From Erythrobacter sp. AP23 (GTDB lineage Bacteria; Pseudomonadota; Alphaproteobacteria; Sphingomonadales; Sphingomonadaceae), in assembly GCF_001542855.1 (NCBI RefSeq), contig NZ_LNBY01000012.1, positions 124,001 to 188,000 on the forward strand: a stretch of DNA of 64,000 nucleotides, given 5' to 3'. The translations under genes were made by a program, and so were the position numbers. The notes under the pieces were generated by a model. It searched no databases, had not been told where the DNA came from, and saw only the letters and a program-made list of their open reading frames with translations. Below, one piece after another: positions 1 to 9,331 of the stretch (the stretch's first letter is position 1; every line of letters begins with the position of its first letter).

Positions 1-1
1 G

Positions 2-1570
2 TTCAGGATTCTCGCTGCGATTGCAGCGCTTTCGCTCGCCGTGCCCGCACATGCCGACTGGCACGTCGCCGAATCCGACAATTTCGTCATCTATGCCGAC
101 GACCGCTGGCAGGACGTGCAGGAATTCGGCGAGGCACTGGAACGCTATCATACGGCGCTCGACCTGCTGAACGGGCGCGAAGCCAGCAAGCCCAGCCCCT
201 CGAACCGCGTGACGATCTTCGTCGTCGGGGACCAGGGGAAGATCCGCAAGCTTCTCGGTGACAAGTCCGGCAATGTCGCGGGCTTCTACCTGCCGCGTGC
301 GGGGGGCTCTCGTGCCTTCGTACCGTCGATCAGCATGCGCGGGCGGGAAACCGATTTCTCGGTCACTGTCCTGCTACACGAATATGCCCACCACTATCTC
401 ATGTCGACCTCGCGCTACGCCATGCCGCGTTGGGTCAGTGAAGGCGCGGCCGAGTTCTTTGCTTCCGCCAAATTCGACAAGGACGGCAGCCTCGCGATCG
501 GCCGCCCCGCTTACCATCGCGCGGCCGAGCTGCACTATGCGCGGGACGTCAGTGTGAGGGAGCTGATGGATCCCAAACTCTATGAAGAGAAGAAGGGCAA
601 ACGTCTCGATGCATTCTATGGTCGATCCTGGGCACTGTATCACTTCCTCTTTTTCTCCGAGGAACGCCGGGGTCAGTTACGCCAATACATTACGGAGATC
701 GCCCAGGGTACCGATCAACGCGAAGCGGCGGATAACGCATTCGGCGACCTCGACGAACTGCAGAAGGACCTCGATCGCTATCTCAAACAACGCCGGATGA
801 ACGTGTTCGACCTCCCCGCGGACTTGCTCCCGACCAACCCGGTGCATGTGCGCGAACTGTCCGAGGGCGAGGCCGAGGTCATGCCCTTGCGTATTCGCTC
901 GCAGCGCGGCGTCTCTCGCGAGGAAGCGCTCGAACTGCTGCCCGATTTGCGTGAGGTGGCCGCCGAATATCCGGACGATCCGATGGTCCTTGCCGCACTG
1001 GCCGAAGCGGAGTTCGATGCCGGAAACAATGAAGCGGCCATCGCCGCCGCCGATCGCGCGCTGGCAATCGATCCGACGGTCAAGAACGCGCTCGTCCAGA
1101 AGGGCCTGGCACTGTTCGACAAGGCCGTGGATGCCGAGGACCCGGACGTCGCTTATGCTGCGGCGATGAAGCCGTTCTCGGCGCTCAACCGGCTAGAACA
1201 GGATCACCCATTGCCGCTGATTCATTACTACCGCAGCTTCGTTCAACGCGGCGAAGCGCCCAATGAGACGGCGCGGCATGCGCTCGAACGCGCGGCGCAG
1301 CTTTCGCCTTTCGACCTCGGCCTCGCAATGAACGCCGGGCTCATGCAGGCGCGCGAAGGAAAGATTGTGCTCGCCCGCCATACTCTGGGTCCTGTCGCGG
1401 CGAACCCGCATGGCGGCCACCTCGCCCGCGAAGCGCAGCGCCACCTCGACGAACTGGCCAAAGTCTCCGAAGGCACGCAATGGACACCGCGCCCGCAGCT
1501 CGACCTCACCGACGTGCTCAGCGCAGTCGCGCGCAGGGCCGCGGAAGAGGAAGAGGCCGAGGGCGAATAG
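2..1570 (+). CDS. Exported HExxH metallopeptidase-like protein with C-terminal TPR repeats (5' partial)
   Basis: The start codon lies before the window: the reading frame is open from base 2 and opens with the hydrophobic end of a signal peptide, followed by an AHA-type cleavage site just before DWHVAESDNF. A GTG at 41 would fall at the cleavage site, so it is not a credible start. The mature N-terminal half carries HEYAHH (HExxH) and, about 20 residues later, WVSEGAAEFF, the arrangement of zinc gluzincin peptidases (peptidase MA / DUF1570-like). The second half has TPR-like helical repeats (for example AALAEAEFDAGNNEAAIAAA). It is probably a periplasmic or exported protein; the substrate is unknown. 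The zinc-peptidase assignment rests on motif spacing only, so activity is an inference. Confidence 0.75.
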   Translation, partial: FRILAAIAALSLAVPAHADWHVAESDNFVIYADDRWQDVQEFGEALERYHTALDLLNGREASKPSPSNRVTIFVVGDQGKIRKLLGDKSGNVAGFYLPRAGGSRAFVPSISMRGRETDFSVTVLLHEYAHHYLMSTSRYAMPRWVSEGAAEFFASAKFDKDGSLAIGRPAYHRAAELHYARDVSVRELMDPKLYEEKKGKRLDAFYGRSWALYHFLFFSEERRGQLRQYITEIAQGTDQREAADNAFGDLDELQKDLDRYLKQRRMNVFDLPADLLPTNPVHVRELSEGEAEVMPLRIRSQRGVSREEALELLPDLREVAAEYPDDPMVLAALAEAEFDAGNNEAAIAAADRALAIDPTVKNALVQKGLALFDKAVDAEDPDVAYAAAMKPFSALNRLEQDHPLPLIHYYRSFVQRGEAPNETARHALERAAQLSPFDLGLAMNAGLMQAREGKIVLARHTLGPVAANPHGGHLAREAQRHLDELAKVSEGTQWTPRPQLDLTDVLSAVARRAAEEEEAEGE

Positions 1571-1649
1571 GACAGCACGCGCGGACGGCATTCTCGCCCT
1601 GTGCGTTTCCCGATCGTTCGGCTATCACAAACCGAACGGAGGCGGCGCG

Positions 1650-3281
1650 ATGGAATCACTGGGCGAAAACCTCGAGACGATGCCGCGTGTGCCGCTGGCC
1701 GAGGAGCATGTCGCTGCCATGCGACACCTCGGCAGCGAATGCAGCTACGATGCAGGCGAGATCGTCGCCGAGGCGGGCGAGAGCATGGACAGGTTCGTCT
1801 ATGTCCTCGATGGCGAGATCGAAGTCGTCGATCCCTATTCACGAGAACGACTGCTGGAAAGCTCGCTCGGCCCGACGCAATTCATGGGCGAGATCGCCTT
1901 CCTCAACGCCGGCTCGCATGTCCTCCCCATGCGCGCCGCCAGGCCGACGCGCACGCTCGAGATACCGCGGACCGACATGCTCGATCTCATGGCGCGCGTG
2001 CCCGAACTGTCCGACCATGTCATCCGCGTCTTTTCCGCCCGACGCCGCAAGCAGTTCGAGACGAAGAACAGCGCGATCAAGCTGATCGGCGCGGATCGCG
2101 ATGCGAAGGTGCAGAAGGTCGAGCAATTCCTCAGCCGTAACCGCATCCCGTTCCAGAGCCTCGACATGGACGGGCGCGACGATGCCACGTTGGAGGCGTG
2201 CGAGCTGACCGACCACCGCCCCAGCGTGATCCTCGGCAAGGATCGCGTGCTGGACGACCCCTCCCCGCGCAAGGTCGCCCAATTCCTCAATCTCGACCTC
2301 GATGTCTGCCGCGAGACGCTTTACGACCTGCTCATCGTCGGCGGCGGGCCGGCGGGTGTCGCCGCCTCGGTCTATGCGGGCAGCGAAGGGCTGTGCGCAC
2401 TGGCGATCGAGGATACGGCAATCGGCGGGCAGGCGGGCACCAGCAGCCGGATCGAGAATTACATGGGTTTTCCCACCGGGATCAGCGGCGCCGACCTCGT
2501 CTATCGCGGGCAGATCCAGGCGATGAAGTTCGGAACGCGCTTCGCGATGCCGCGCGCGGTCGAGGGGCTTGTCCGGCGCGATGACGGCACATTTTGCGCG
2601 CAGCTCGACGATGGCGACGAGGTCTGTGCCAAGGCGATACTGGTCGCCACGGGCGTGCAATATCGCCGCCTCCCGCTCGACCGGTTGGAGGAACTCGAAG
2701 GGGCGGGCGTATTCTACGCCGCGACCGACATGGAAGCGCGCTTCTGCCACGGTACCGAGGCGGTGGTGATCGGCGGCGGGAATTCGGCGGGACAGGCGGC
2801 GATGTACCTCAGCCGCTCGGCCAAGCATGTCCATGTCGTCGTGCGCGGAGACAGCCTCGCCTCATCCATGTCGAGCTATCTCACGCGGCGGCTGGAAGCC
2901 GATCCTGCGGTCACCATCCATTACCATACGCAGGTTACCGCGCTGCATGGCGAGGATCATCTCGACGGGGTGACCTTTGCGACGCCCGAGGGCGAACGCC
3001 GGATCGACACGCGCGCACTGTTCATCATGATCGGCGCCGCGCCCAACACCGGCTGGCTCTCGGGCCTGGTCGAAACCGACGAGAACGGCTTCGTGAAGAC
3101 CGGCGCGACCGTCGGCCGCGAGACGCCCTTCGAAACCGGCACCGACGGCATCTTCGCGGTCGGCGACGTGCGCGAGGGATCGGTCAAGCGCGTCGCCAGC
3201 GCAGTCGGCGAAGGCTCGGTCGTGGTCAGCCGTATCTGGGACTATATCGACCGGCTTCCCGCACCGGTCAGCCGAGGCTGA
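1650..3281 (+). CDS. Cyclic nucleotide-binding domain fused to thioredoxin-reductase-like FAD/NAD(P) oxidoreductase
   Basis: 543 residues from ATG 1650, which has a CGGAGG ribosome-binding site 8 bases upstream; the frame runs open further 5' but that part overlaps the previous gene. Order of domains: cNMP-binding beta-barrel (about 15-125), a linker/thioredoxin-fold-like segment (about 140-220), then a TrxR-type flavoprotein with FAD site GGGPAG (231-236), NAD(P) site GGGNSAG (375-381) and the FAD-contacting GDVREGSVKR near the C-terminus. The region aligning with the redox CxxC of thioredoxin reductase reads FYAATDMEA (about 355-363), with no cysteine pair, so it cannot act as a classical thioredoxin reductase. 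Fusions of this kind occur in other bacteria; substrate and ligand are unknown. The gene is convergent with pckA, separated by a terminator hairpin. Confidence 0.85.
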   Translation: MESLGENLETMPRVPLAEEHVAAMRHLGSECSYDAGEIVAEAGESMDRFVYVLDGEIEVVDPYSRERLLESSLGPTQFMGEIAFLNAGSHVLPMRAARPTRTLEIPRTDMLDLMARVPELSDHVIRVFSARRRKQFETKNSAIKLIGADRDAKVQKVEQFLSRNRIPFQSLDMDGRDDATLEACELTDHRPSVILGKDRVLDDPSPRKVAQFLNLDLDVCRETLYDLLIVGGGPAGVAASVYAGSEGLCALAIEDTAIGGQAGTSSRIENYMGFPTGISGADLVYRGQIQAMKFGTRFAMPRAVEGLVRRDDGTFCAQLDDGDEVCAKAILVATGVQYRRLPLDRLEELEGAGVFYAATDMEARFCHGTEAVVIGGGNSAGQAAMYLSRSAKHVHVVVRGDSLASSMSSYLTRRLEADPAVTIHYHTQVTALHGEDHLDGVTFATPEGERRIDTRALFIMIGAAPNTGWLSGLVETDENGFVKTGATVGRETPFETGTDGIFAVGDVREGSVKRVASAVGEGSVVVSRIWDYIDRLPAPVSRG

Positions 3282-3287
3282 AACTTA

Positions 3288-3324
3288 AAGCCCCCGGTCC
3301 GCGAACAAGCGCGGCCGGGGGCTT
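3288..3324. terminator. Bidirectional terminator hairpin between TrxR-like gene and pckA
   Basis: A 10-bp GC-rich stem (AAGCCCCCGG at 3288-3297 with CCGGGGGCTT at 3315-3324) sits in the 83-base gap between two converging genes. Read on the minus strand it is followed by TTTAAGTTT, a usable U-tract for pckA; on the plus strand only TTCCTCTCC follows, so the plus-strand function is weaker. Confidence 0.7.
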
Positions 3325-3364
3325 CCTCTCCAACTCGTGGGCTCCGCAGGCGGAGCCGAAATCG

Positions 3365-4963
3365 TCAGGCGGCGACAGCGCTCGTGGGGGCCGCGTCGCG
3401 CACGCCCTGGTCGACATGCGCCGCGAAGGGTTCGAAATTGTCGACGAAGAGCTGCACCAGCTTCTGTGCGGTGCGGTCGTATTCGTCCTTGTCCGCCCAG
3501 GTCGAACGCGGATCGAGGATCGCGTCGTCGACGCCGTCGACGCTCACCGGCACTTCGAAGCCGAAGTTCGGGTCCTTGCGGAATTCGGCATCGCCCAGCG
3601 AGCCGTCGAGCGCGGCATTGAGCAAGGCGCGCGTGGCCTTGATCGGCATGCGGTGACCGGTGCCGTATTTCCCTCCGGTCCAGCCGGTGTTGACCAGCCA
3701 GCAGGCGACTTCGCCCTTGGCGATGCGCTCTTTCAGCAGGTTGCCGTAGACGCTCGGGTGGCGCGGCATGAAGGGCGCGCCGAAGCAGGTGCTGAAGGTG
3801 GCCTGCGGCTCGGTCACGCCGATTTCGGTGCCGGCGACCTTGGCGGTGTAGCCCGACAGGAAGTGGTACATCGCCTGGTCGGGCGTGAGCCGCGCGATCG
3901 GGGGCAGCACGCCGAAGGCATCGGCGGTCAGCATGATCACGTTGCTGGGCGGCGGGCCCATGTTCTCTTCCGAAGTGTTCGGGATCGAGGACAGCGGATA
4001 GGCGCCGCGGGTATTCTCGGCCTTCGAATTGTCGTCGAGGTCGATCTCGCCCTGCTCGTCCATCACCACGTTTTCGAGGATCGTGCCTTCCATCTTGGTG
4101 GTGGCGTAGATTTCCGGCTCGGCCTCGGGATCGAGGCGGATCATCTTGGCATAGCATCCGCCTTCGAAGTTGAAGACCGCCGTGTCCGACCAGCCATGCT
4201 CGTCATCGCCGATCAGCGTGCGGCTGGCGTCGGCCGACAGCGTGGTCTTGCCGGTGCCCGAAAGGCCGAAGAAAACCGCGCTCTTGCCGTCGGGGCCGAT
4301 ATTGGCCGAGCAGTGCATCGGCATCACACCCTTGGTCGGCAGCAGGTAGTTGAGGATGCCGAAGACGCTCTTCTTCATTTCGCCGGCATATTTGGTGCCG
4401 CCGATCAGGATCAGCTTCTCCGACAGGTTGACCGCGATCACGGTTTCGCTGCGCGTGCCGTGGCGGGCGGGATCGGCCTTGAAACTCGGCAGGTCGATGA
4501 TGGTATATTCTGGCGCGAATCCGTCGAGTTCGGCCTCGGTCGGGCGGACCAGCAGCGTCCGGATGAACTGGTTGTGCCAGGCGAGCTCGTTGATGACGCG
4601 CACGTTCACGCGATATTCGGGCTGCGACCCGCCGAACAGGTCGGCGACATAGAGGTCGCTCTTGTCGGCAACGGCCTTGAGGAAATCTTCCTTCAGCGCG
4701 GCGAAGTGTTCCGGCGTGATCGAGGCGTTGTTATCCCACCACACGGTGGTCTCGGTCTCGGCGTCGCGGACGATGAACTTGTCCTTCGCGCTGCGGCCCG
4801 TGTGCTTGCCGGTTTCCACCACCAGCGGGCCGTGCTTGGCGCGGCGACCTTCGCCATTCTCGAGCGCGGTGGCGGTCAGCTCTTTCGAGGTGAGATTGGC
4901 ATGGATCGTAGCAGAGGTCTCAATGCCCTGCGCGGCAAGCGAGTGGGAAAGCGGAAAGGTCAC
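3365..4963 (-). CDS. pckA: Phosphoenolpyruvate carboxykinase (ATP)
   Basis: Converts oxaloacetate plus ATP to phosphoenolpyruvate, the entry step of gluconeogenesis, in the cytosol. The frame extends upstream, but the best start is GTG at 4963 with GGAGGA seven bases ahead; this gives 532 residues, the normal length, beginning MTFPLSHSL. The P-loop GLSGTGKTT lies around residue 235, followed by IGDDEHGW (metal and nucleotide site); upstream, [12 protein letters not shown] and GGSQPEYR are conserved substrate-binding regions. It is transcribed divergently from chvI across a 181-base gap. This pckA/chvI pairing is conserved in alphaproteobacteria, where ChvGI has been linked to pckA expression, so shared control is likely though not shown here. 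Confidence 0.97.
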   Translation of the reverse strand: MTFPLSHSLAAQGIETSATIHANLTSKELTATALENGEGRRAKHGPLVVETGKHTGRSAKDKFIVRDAETETTVWWDNNASITPEHFAALKEDFLKAVADKSDLYVADLFGGSQPEYRVNVRVINELAWHNQFIRTLLVRPTEAELDGFAPEYTIIDLPSFKADPARHGTRSETVIAVNLSEKLILIGGTKYAGEMKKSVFGILNYLLPTKGVMPMHCSANIGPDGKSAVFFGLSGTGKTTLSADASRTLIGDDEHGWSDTAVFNFEGGCYAKMIRLDPEAEPEIYATTKMEGTILENVVMDEQGEIDLDDNSKAENTRGAYPLSSIPNTSEENMGPPPSNVIMLTADAFGVLPPIARLTPDQAMYHFLSGYTAKVAGTEIGVTEPQATFSTCFGAPFMPRHPSVYGNLLKERIAKGEVACWLVNTGWTGGKYGTGHRMPIKATRALLNAALDGSLGDAEFRKDPNFGFEVPVSVDGVDDAILDPRSTWADKDEYDRTAQKLVQLFVDNFEPFAAHVDQGVRDAAPTSAVAA

Positions 4964-5144
4964 TGAATCCTCCAGCGCGTGGTGCGGGTTCGTCCGGGAA
5001 TCGCCTTCGCATACGAATGCGCGGCCTTCCTGATCGCCAATAGTCCCCCCGTGGCGTGTCGTCAAACAGGGGGCCGGCAATAAGTGCCGCCTGGGGACAT
5101 CGCCCGCGTTGTTTTGCCCAGACAATGGGGCTAGTCACCAGACG
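4964..5144. promoter_or_regulatory. Divergent pckA/chvI intergenic region
   Basis: 181 bases between the pckA and chvI start codons must carry both promoters. I see no convincing -35/-10 pair or long palindrome; the only clear element is the GGAGGA ribosome-binding site of pckA. Confidence 0.4.
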
Positions 5145-5900
5145 ATGGAGAGCACAGGGTCAGAACCCACGCCCGCGGGCGAGGAAAACCGCACGGTCAT
5201 CGCGCTGGTCGATGACGATCGCAACATACTGACCACAGTGTCGATCGCGCTGCAGGCGGAAGGTTTCGACACGCGCGTTTATTCGGATGGCGCAGCGGCC
5301 TTGGGCGCGCTGCTGTCGAATCCGCCCGACCTTGCCATTTTCGATATCAAGATGCCCAAGATGGACGGGATGGAACTGCTGCGCCGCCTGCGCGAACAAT
5401 CGCCGCTGCCGGTCATCTTCCTGACCAGCAAGGACGACGAGACCGACGAGGAAGCCGGTTTCGAGATGGGCGCGGACGATTACATCGCCAAACCGTTCAG
5501 CCTGCGCCTGCTGCTCGCCCGGATCCGCGCAATCCTGCGCCGCAGCGGGGGCGATCATCCGCTGCTCCTGTCCGAACAGTTCGACGACAAGCCGGGCGAG
5601 GTTCTGGAACGCGGGCGATTGTTCATGGACCCCGCGCGCCATCATGTCACATGGGACGGGCAGGCGGTGTCGCTGACCGTGACCGAATTCCTTCTCCTCG
5701 AGGCGCTCGCCGCGCGCCCGGGCGTGATCAAGAGCCGCAACCAGCTGATGGACGCGGCCTATCCCGACGATGTCTTCGTCGACGACCGCACGGTCGACAG
5801 CCACATCAAGCGCATGCGGCGCAAGTTCCGCAGCGTCGACCCGACCTTTTCCGCGATCGAGACCTTGTACGGCGCGGGCTACAGCTTCAACGAAGGTTGA
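5145..5900 (+). CDS. chvI: Two-component response regulator ChvI
   Basis: 251 residues from ATG 5145. Receiver domain (about 16-130) with acidic pocket VDDD, phospho-acceptor Asp67 in [15 protein letters not shown], and Lys116 in IAKPF; then an OmpR/PhoB-type winged helix (about 150-248, ending with the [14 protein letters not shown] recognition helix region). The match to the ChvI/ExoR-ChvG-ChvI family is supported by the fixed gene order with pckA, chvG and hprK. In this family the system senses acid or envelope stress and controls envelope, exopolysaccharide and central carbon genes; here the target set is inferred. ChvG starts 17 bases downstream. Confidence 0.93.
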   Translation: MESTGSEPTPAGEENRTVIALVDDDRNILTTVSIALQAEGFDTRVYSDGAAALGALLSNPPDLAIFDIKMPKMDGMELLRRLREQSPLPVIFLTSKDDETDEEAGFEMGADDYIAKPFSLRLLLARIRAILRRSGGDHPLLLSEQFDDKPGEVLERGRLFMDPARHHVTWDGQAVSLTVTEFLLLEALAARPGVIKSRNQLMDAAYPDDVFVDDRTVDSHIKRMRRKFRSVDPTFSAIETLYGAGYSFNEG

Positions 5901-5917
5901 GGCGGGGCGGAAAGGCC

Positions 5918-7483
5918 ATGTCCGAAACCGGCAGCGTCCTCAAAGGCGACCCGCGGCTCGAAAAGCTGCGGTGGTCGCGGCGACTCTCGCTCACCAGCCG
6001 CATCCTGTTCGTCAACGTGCTCCCGCTGGTGCTGCTGGGCGGCGGGGTGATCTATGTCGATGCCTATCGCAAGCAATTGCTCGACGAGCGCTTCAAGCTG
6101 GCGCTGGTCGAGGCGCAGATCACCGCCGAAGCGCTCGCCGGGGCGACCCCCCAGCGCCAGGAAGCGCTGCTGATCCAGATCGGCAAGGAACAACGTCTTC
6201 GCCTGCGTGTCTATGGCCCCGACGGAAAACTCGAATCGGACAGTTTCCAGCTCGCTCCGCCAAGTTTCACCCTCCCGCGCAAGGAAGATGTCGATCAGGA
6301 TGCATTCGCGCTCCAGCTCGATCGCTGGTTCGACCGCGTAGTGGGGGCCCCCGCCTTGCCCGACTATCTCGAACCCGAAAGCGACGACGCCGAGGACTGG
6401 CCCGAGCTTCGTCGCGCGCGAGAGGAAAGCCTGACACAGATCGTTTTGCGCGACGCGCCAGACGGGACGCATGTCATCAATGCCGCCGCGCCGGTCGGGC
6501 TCGACGGCGATACATTGCTGCTCACGCGCAATCCGGTCGACATTACCGAAAGCGTGCGCGAGGCCCGGTCCACGGTCGCGCTGATCGTGCTGCTGGCGCT
6601 GGCCATTTCCACGCTGCTATCGCTCTTCCTCGCGCAGACGATCGTGCGGCCTTTGCGCGAACTGGTCCAGGCCGCGATCCGCGTGCGCCAGGGGCGCGAC
6701 CGGCAGGTCGAGGTGCCGCGCCTGCCGCAGCGCCGCGACGAGATCGGCATGCTGGCGCGCTCGATTTCCGACATGACCGCGGCGCTGCGGCAGCGGATCG
6801 ATGCGGTCGAGCATTTTGCCGCCGATGTCGCGCATGAGATCAAGAACCCGCTCGCATCCTTGCGCAGCGCGACCGAATCGCTCGGCAAGGTAGAGGATCC
6901 CGAGCTGCGCGCGCAATTGCTCGAAATCGCCATCCACGACGTGCGCAGGATCGACCGGTTGGTGACTGAGATTTCCGATGCGAGTCGCATCGATGCCGAA
7001 ATGTCGCGCACCGAATTCGAACCGGTCGACCTTGCCCGGTTGCTGTGTACGATCTTCGAAAGTCGCGAGGCGCGCGACGAAAACGAGGGCCGCAGGCTCG
7101 AGATCTCAGGGGCGGACGACCCGGTCTGGGTGATGGGCGTTCCGGTACGGCTCGAACGTGTAATCGAAAACCTGCTCGACAATGCGGTATCCTTTTCGCC
7201 GCCCGAAGGCCGAATCTGGGCCGATATCTCGCGCAGTGACGACTGGGTCACGCTAGCGATCTGCGACGAGGGTCCGGGCATTCCCGAGGAGAAGCGCGAG
7301 AAGGTGTTCCAGCGCTTCCATTCCGATCGCCCCGAAGAGGAGGACTTCGGCAACCATTCGGGCCTCGGCCTGGCGATCGCACGCACAATTGCCGAGGCGC
7401 ACGACGGGACGCTGGTGGCGACGACGCGCACCGATGGCGAGGACGGCGCGTGCCTCAGGCTCGGCCTTCCGGCCAAGCGATGA
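5918..7483 (+). CDS. chvG: Sensor histidine kinase ChvG
   Basis: 521 residues. Inner-membrane sensor kinase: cytosolic N-terminal tail, first membrane span at about 27-47, periplasmic sensor (about 48-218) with an acidic stretch, second span about 219-240, HAMP (about 240-293), dimerisation/phosphorylation domain with His306 in VAHEIKNPLAS, and an ATPase domain with DEGPGIP and GLGLAIA. The start at ATG 5918 was chosen because it lies just after the chvI stop and gives a normal N-terminus. It phosphorylates ChvI in the known family. The stop codon overlaps the hprK start (ATGA), so kinase and hprK are translationally coupled. Confidence 0.94.
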   Translation: MSETGSVLKGDPRLEKLRWSRRLSLTSRILFVNVLPLVLLGGGVIYVDAYRKQLLDERFKLALVEAQITAEALAGATPQRQEALLIQIGKEQRLRLRVYGPDGKLESDSFQLAPPSFTLPRKEDVDQDAFALQLDRWFDRVVGAPALPDYLEPESDDAEDWPELRRAREESLTQIVLRDAPDGTHVINAAAPVGLDGDTLLLTRNPVDITESVREARSTVALIVLLALAISTLLSLFLAQTIVRPLRELVQAAIRVRQGRDRQVEVPRLPQRRDEIGMLARSISDMTAALRQRIDAVEHFAADVAHEIKNPLASLRSATESLGKVEDPELRAQLLEIAIHDVRRIDRLVTEISDASRIDAEMSRTEFEPVDLARLLCTIFESREARDENEGRRLEISGADDPVWVMGVPVRLERVIENLLDNAVSFSPPEGRIWADISRSDDWVTLAICDEGPGIPEEKREKVFQRFHSDRPEEEDFGNHSGLGLAIARTIAEAHDGTLVATTRTDGEDGACLRLGLPAKR

Positions 7484-7926
7484 ATCGCCCGGTCCTCGCC
7501 AATGTCACCGGAGTGGTGATCGATGGCCGGACGCTGTTGATCGAAGGATCGCCGGGGACGGGCAAATCCACGCTGGCATTGGCGCTGATCGATCGCGGGG
7601 CGACTCTGGTCGGCGACGACGCGGTTCGCATCGCGCGCGAGGGCGACGCGCTGGTCGCCTCGCCGCCACCCAATACCGCGGGCCTCATCGAAGTGCGCAA
7701 TGTGGGCATCGTCGAGTTGCCGGTGGCCGAAGGTCCCGTCGGCCTGATCCTGGCGCTCGATCCAGCGGCGCCACGCTTTCCCGTCGCAAGCGCCTCGCGC
7801 GATATAGAGGGGGTGGTCATCCCGGTGCTGCCGTTCGCCCCCGGCGACGCGGTACAGGCCCTGCGGGCCGAACATGCATTGCGCCTGCATGGCCTACCCC
7901 TCCCCAAAGCGGACAAAAAGGCATAG
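7480..7926 (+). CDS. hprK: HPr kinase/phosphorylase, short alphaproteobacterial form
   Basis: 148 residues with P-loop GSPGTGKS at 23-30 and VGDDAVRI. It corresponds to the C-terminal catalytic domain of HprK only; the N-terminal domain found in Firmicutes is absent, as usual for alphaproteobacteria. It should phosphorylate the regulatory serine of the HPr encoded 1.8 kb downstream. ATG 7480 overlaps the chvG stop codon; a frame extending upstream is read-through within chvG and was not used. The functional assignment follows from the P-loop and the conserved chvG-hprK-rapZ-ptsM-ptsH order. Confidence 0.9.
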   Translation: MNRPVLANVTGVVIDGRTLLIEGSPGTGKSTLALALIDRGATLVGDDAVRIAREGDALVASPPPNTAGLIEVRNVGIVELPVAEGPVGLILALDPAAPRFPVASASRDIEGVVIPVLPFAPGDAVQALRAEHALRLHGLPLPKADKKA

Positions 7927-7936
7927 GCAGCGCTCG

Positions 7937-8833
7937 ATGGACGACGAATCGCTCCCCAGGCAAGACATCCTGCTGGTCACCGGCGTATCGGGCGCAGGCA
8001 AATCCACCGCACTTCAGGTCCTCGAGGATCTCGGCTGGGAGACGATCGACAATTTCCCCATCCGGTTGCTCAATCGACTGGTGGGCGGCAGCCCGGACAA
8101 CTCCCGGCTCGCGATCGGCGTCGATTCGCGCACACGTGGCTTCGTGCCGGCCAAAATCATCGAACTGTTCAAGAAGTTCGACCGGCGCGACGACGTCAAC
8201 GTGACCACGATGTTCATCGACTGCGGCAGCGGCGAACTGGAACGGCGGTACAATGAAACCCGTCGCCCGCATCCCATGGCGCGCGGCCGGCCTGCGCTTG
8301 AGGGAATCAAGGCCGAGCGCGAATTGCTCGAACCGCTGCGTCGCTGGGCGGATCTGGTGATCGACACCACCGATTACGCGACCAACCAGCTGCAGCAGGT
8401 CGTTCGCGAGCGTTTTGCCGAGGAGGCCGGACGCGAAATGACGGTAACCGTCTCCAGCTTCGGCTTTGCCCGGGGCATGCCGCCGCTGGCCGACCTGCTG
8501 TTCGACATGCGCTTTCTCGACAATCCGCATTGGGTCGAAGGCTTGCGCGAACTGACCGGCCTCGATGCACCTGTCGGCGAGCATATCTCCGCCGATCCCG
8601 CTTTCGCTCCCGCCTTCGACCGGATCGTCGATCTCCTGCGGGAGGTGATGCCGCGCTACGCTGCCCAGGGGCGCAGCTATCTCAATATCGCTTTCGGCTG
8701 TACCGGAGGAAGACATCGTTCGGTTTACAGCGCGGAACGCGCCGCGGAGGTCTTGCGCGAGGCGGGCTTTTCCCCCACGATCATCCACCGCAACCTCGGA
8801 TCGCGCCCGGCCGACCCGCTCGAGCGCCGCTAG
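7937..8833 (+). CDS. rapZ: RNase adapter protein RapZ
   Basis: 298 residues from ATG 7937; an upstream in-frame extension overlaps hprK and lacks family homology. Walker A GVSGAGKST at about 16-24 and the conserved C-terminal GCTGGRHRSV. In enterobacteria RapZ binds glucosamine-6-phosphate and a small RNA and guides RNase E to it; its RNA targets in alphaproteobacteria are not established. Location between hprK and the PTS genes fits a role in linking sugar or amino-sugar state to regulation. Ten bases separate it from hprK. Confidence 0.93.
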   Translation: MDDESLPRQDILLVTGVSGAGKSTALQVLEDLGWETIDNFPIRLLNRLVGGSPDNSRLAIGVDSRTRGFVPAKIIELFKKFDRRDDVNVTTMFIDCGSGELERRYNETRRPHPMARGRPALEGIKAERELLEPLRRWADLVIDTTDYATNQLQQVVRERFAEEAGREMTVTVSSFGFARGMPPLADLLFDMRFLDNPHWVEGLRELTGLDAPVGEHISADPAFAPAFDRIVDLLREVMPRYAAQGRSYLNIAFGCTGGRHRSVYSAERAAEVLREAGFSPTIIHRNLGSRPADPLERR

Positions 8834-8905
8834 ACCCGTGGGCAAGGAATGGTTAAGCGCCACGCAGGCACAATCTTCGGGCATCGTAAACGGAACTGAA
8901 GCTGC

Positions 8906-9331
8906 ATGATCGGCATGATTCTCGTCACTCACGGCAGACTGGCCGAACACTTTATCGACGCAATGGAGCATGTCGTCGGTAAGCAGGACGGCGTTGCGAC
9001 CATCTGCATCGGGCCCAATGACGATATGGAGCAGCGGCGCGCGGACATTGCCGATGCGATCAAGCAGGTGGACGAAGGCCAGGGCGCCATCATCCTGACC
9101 GACCTTTTCGGCGGCACCCCCTCCAACCTCGCCATCTCGCTGCTCGATACGGGTCATGTGGAAGTGATCGCGGGTATCAACCTGCCGATGCTCATCCGCC
9201 TTGCCGGTGCGCGAAAGAGCATGAATGTGGTCGATGCAGTCAATGCTGCACAGACGGCGGGACGCAATTACATCACGGTCGCCAGCGAGTTCCTGGGCCA
9301 GGACCTCGAAAGCGCGCGGAAAGCCTCTTGA
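8906..9331 (+). CDS. PTS system mannose-type EIIA protein
   Basis: 141 residues; the phosphorylated histidine is His9 in MILVTHGRL, and LTDLFGGTPSN is the conserved loop of mannose-family EIIA proteins (PtsM). No EIIB, EIIC or EIID permease genes are nearby, so this is a regulatory phosphorelay component rather than part of a sugar transporter, as usual in alphaproteobacteria. The stop codon overlaps the TTG start of HPr (TTGA). Confidence 0.92.
   Translation: MIGMILVTHGRLAEHFIDAMEHVVGKQDGVATICIGPNDDMEQRRADIADAIKQVDEGQGAIILTDLFGGTPSNLAISLLDTGHVEVIAGINLPMLIRLAGARKSMNVVDAVNAAQTAGRNYITVASEFLGQDLESARKAS

Noticed and set aside
1365-1649. N-terminal extension of the cNMP/TrxR gene
   Set aside because: The open frame overlaps the preceding gene and lacks family homology; ATG 1650 has a strong ribosome-binding site and starts a normal cNMP domain.
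2594-4966. A 790-codon open frame on the plus strand
   Set aside because: It is opposite pckA and overlaps the TrxR-like gene; its translation is low-complexity (Arg/Gly/Ala/Val) with no motif. GC-rich codon bias produces long shadow frames.
6364-7890. A 508-codon open frame on the minus strand
   Set aside because: Antisense to chvG and hprK, with serine/arginine-rich translation typical of shadows.
7817-9157. A 446-codon open frame on the minus strand
   Set aside because: Antisense to rapZ and the EIIA gene, both of which have intact motifs.
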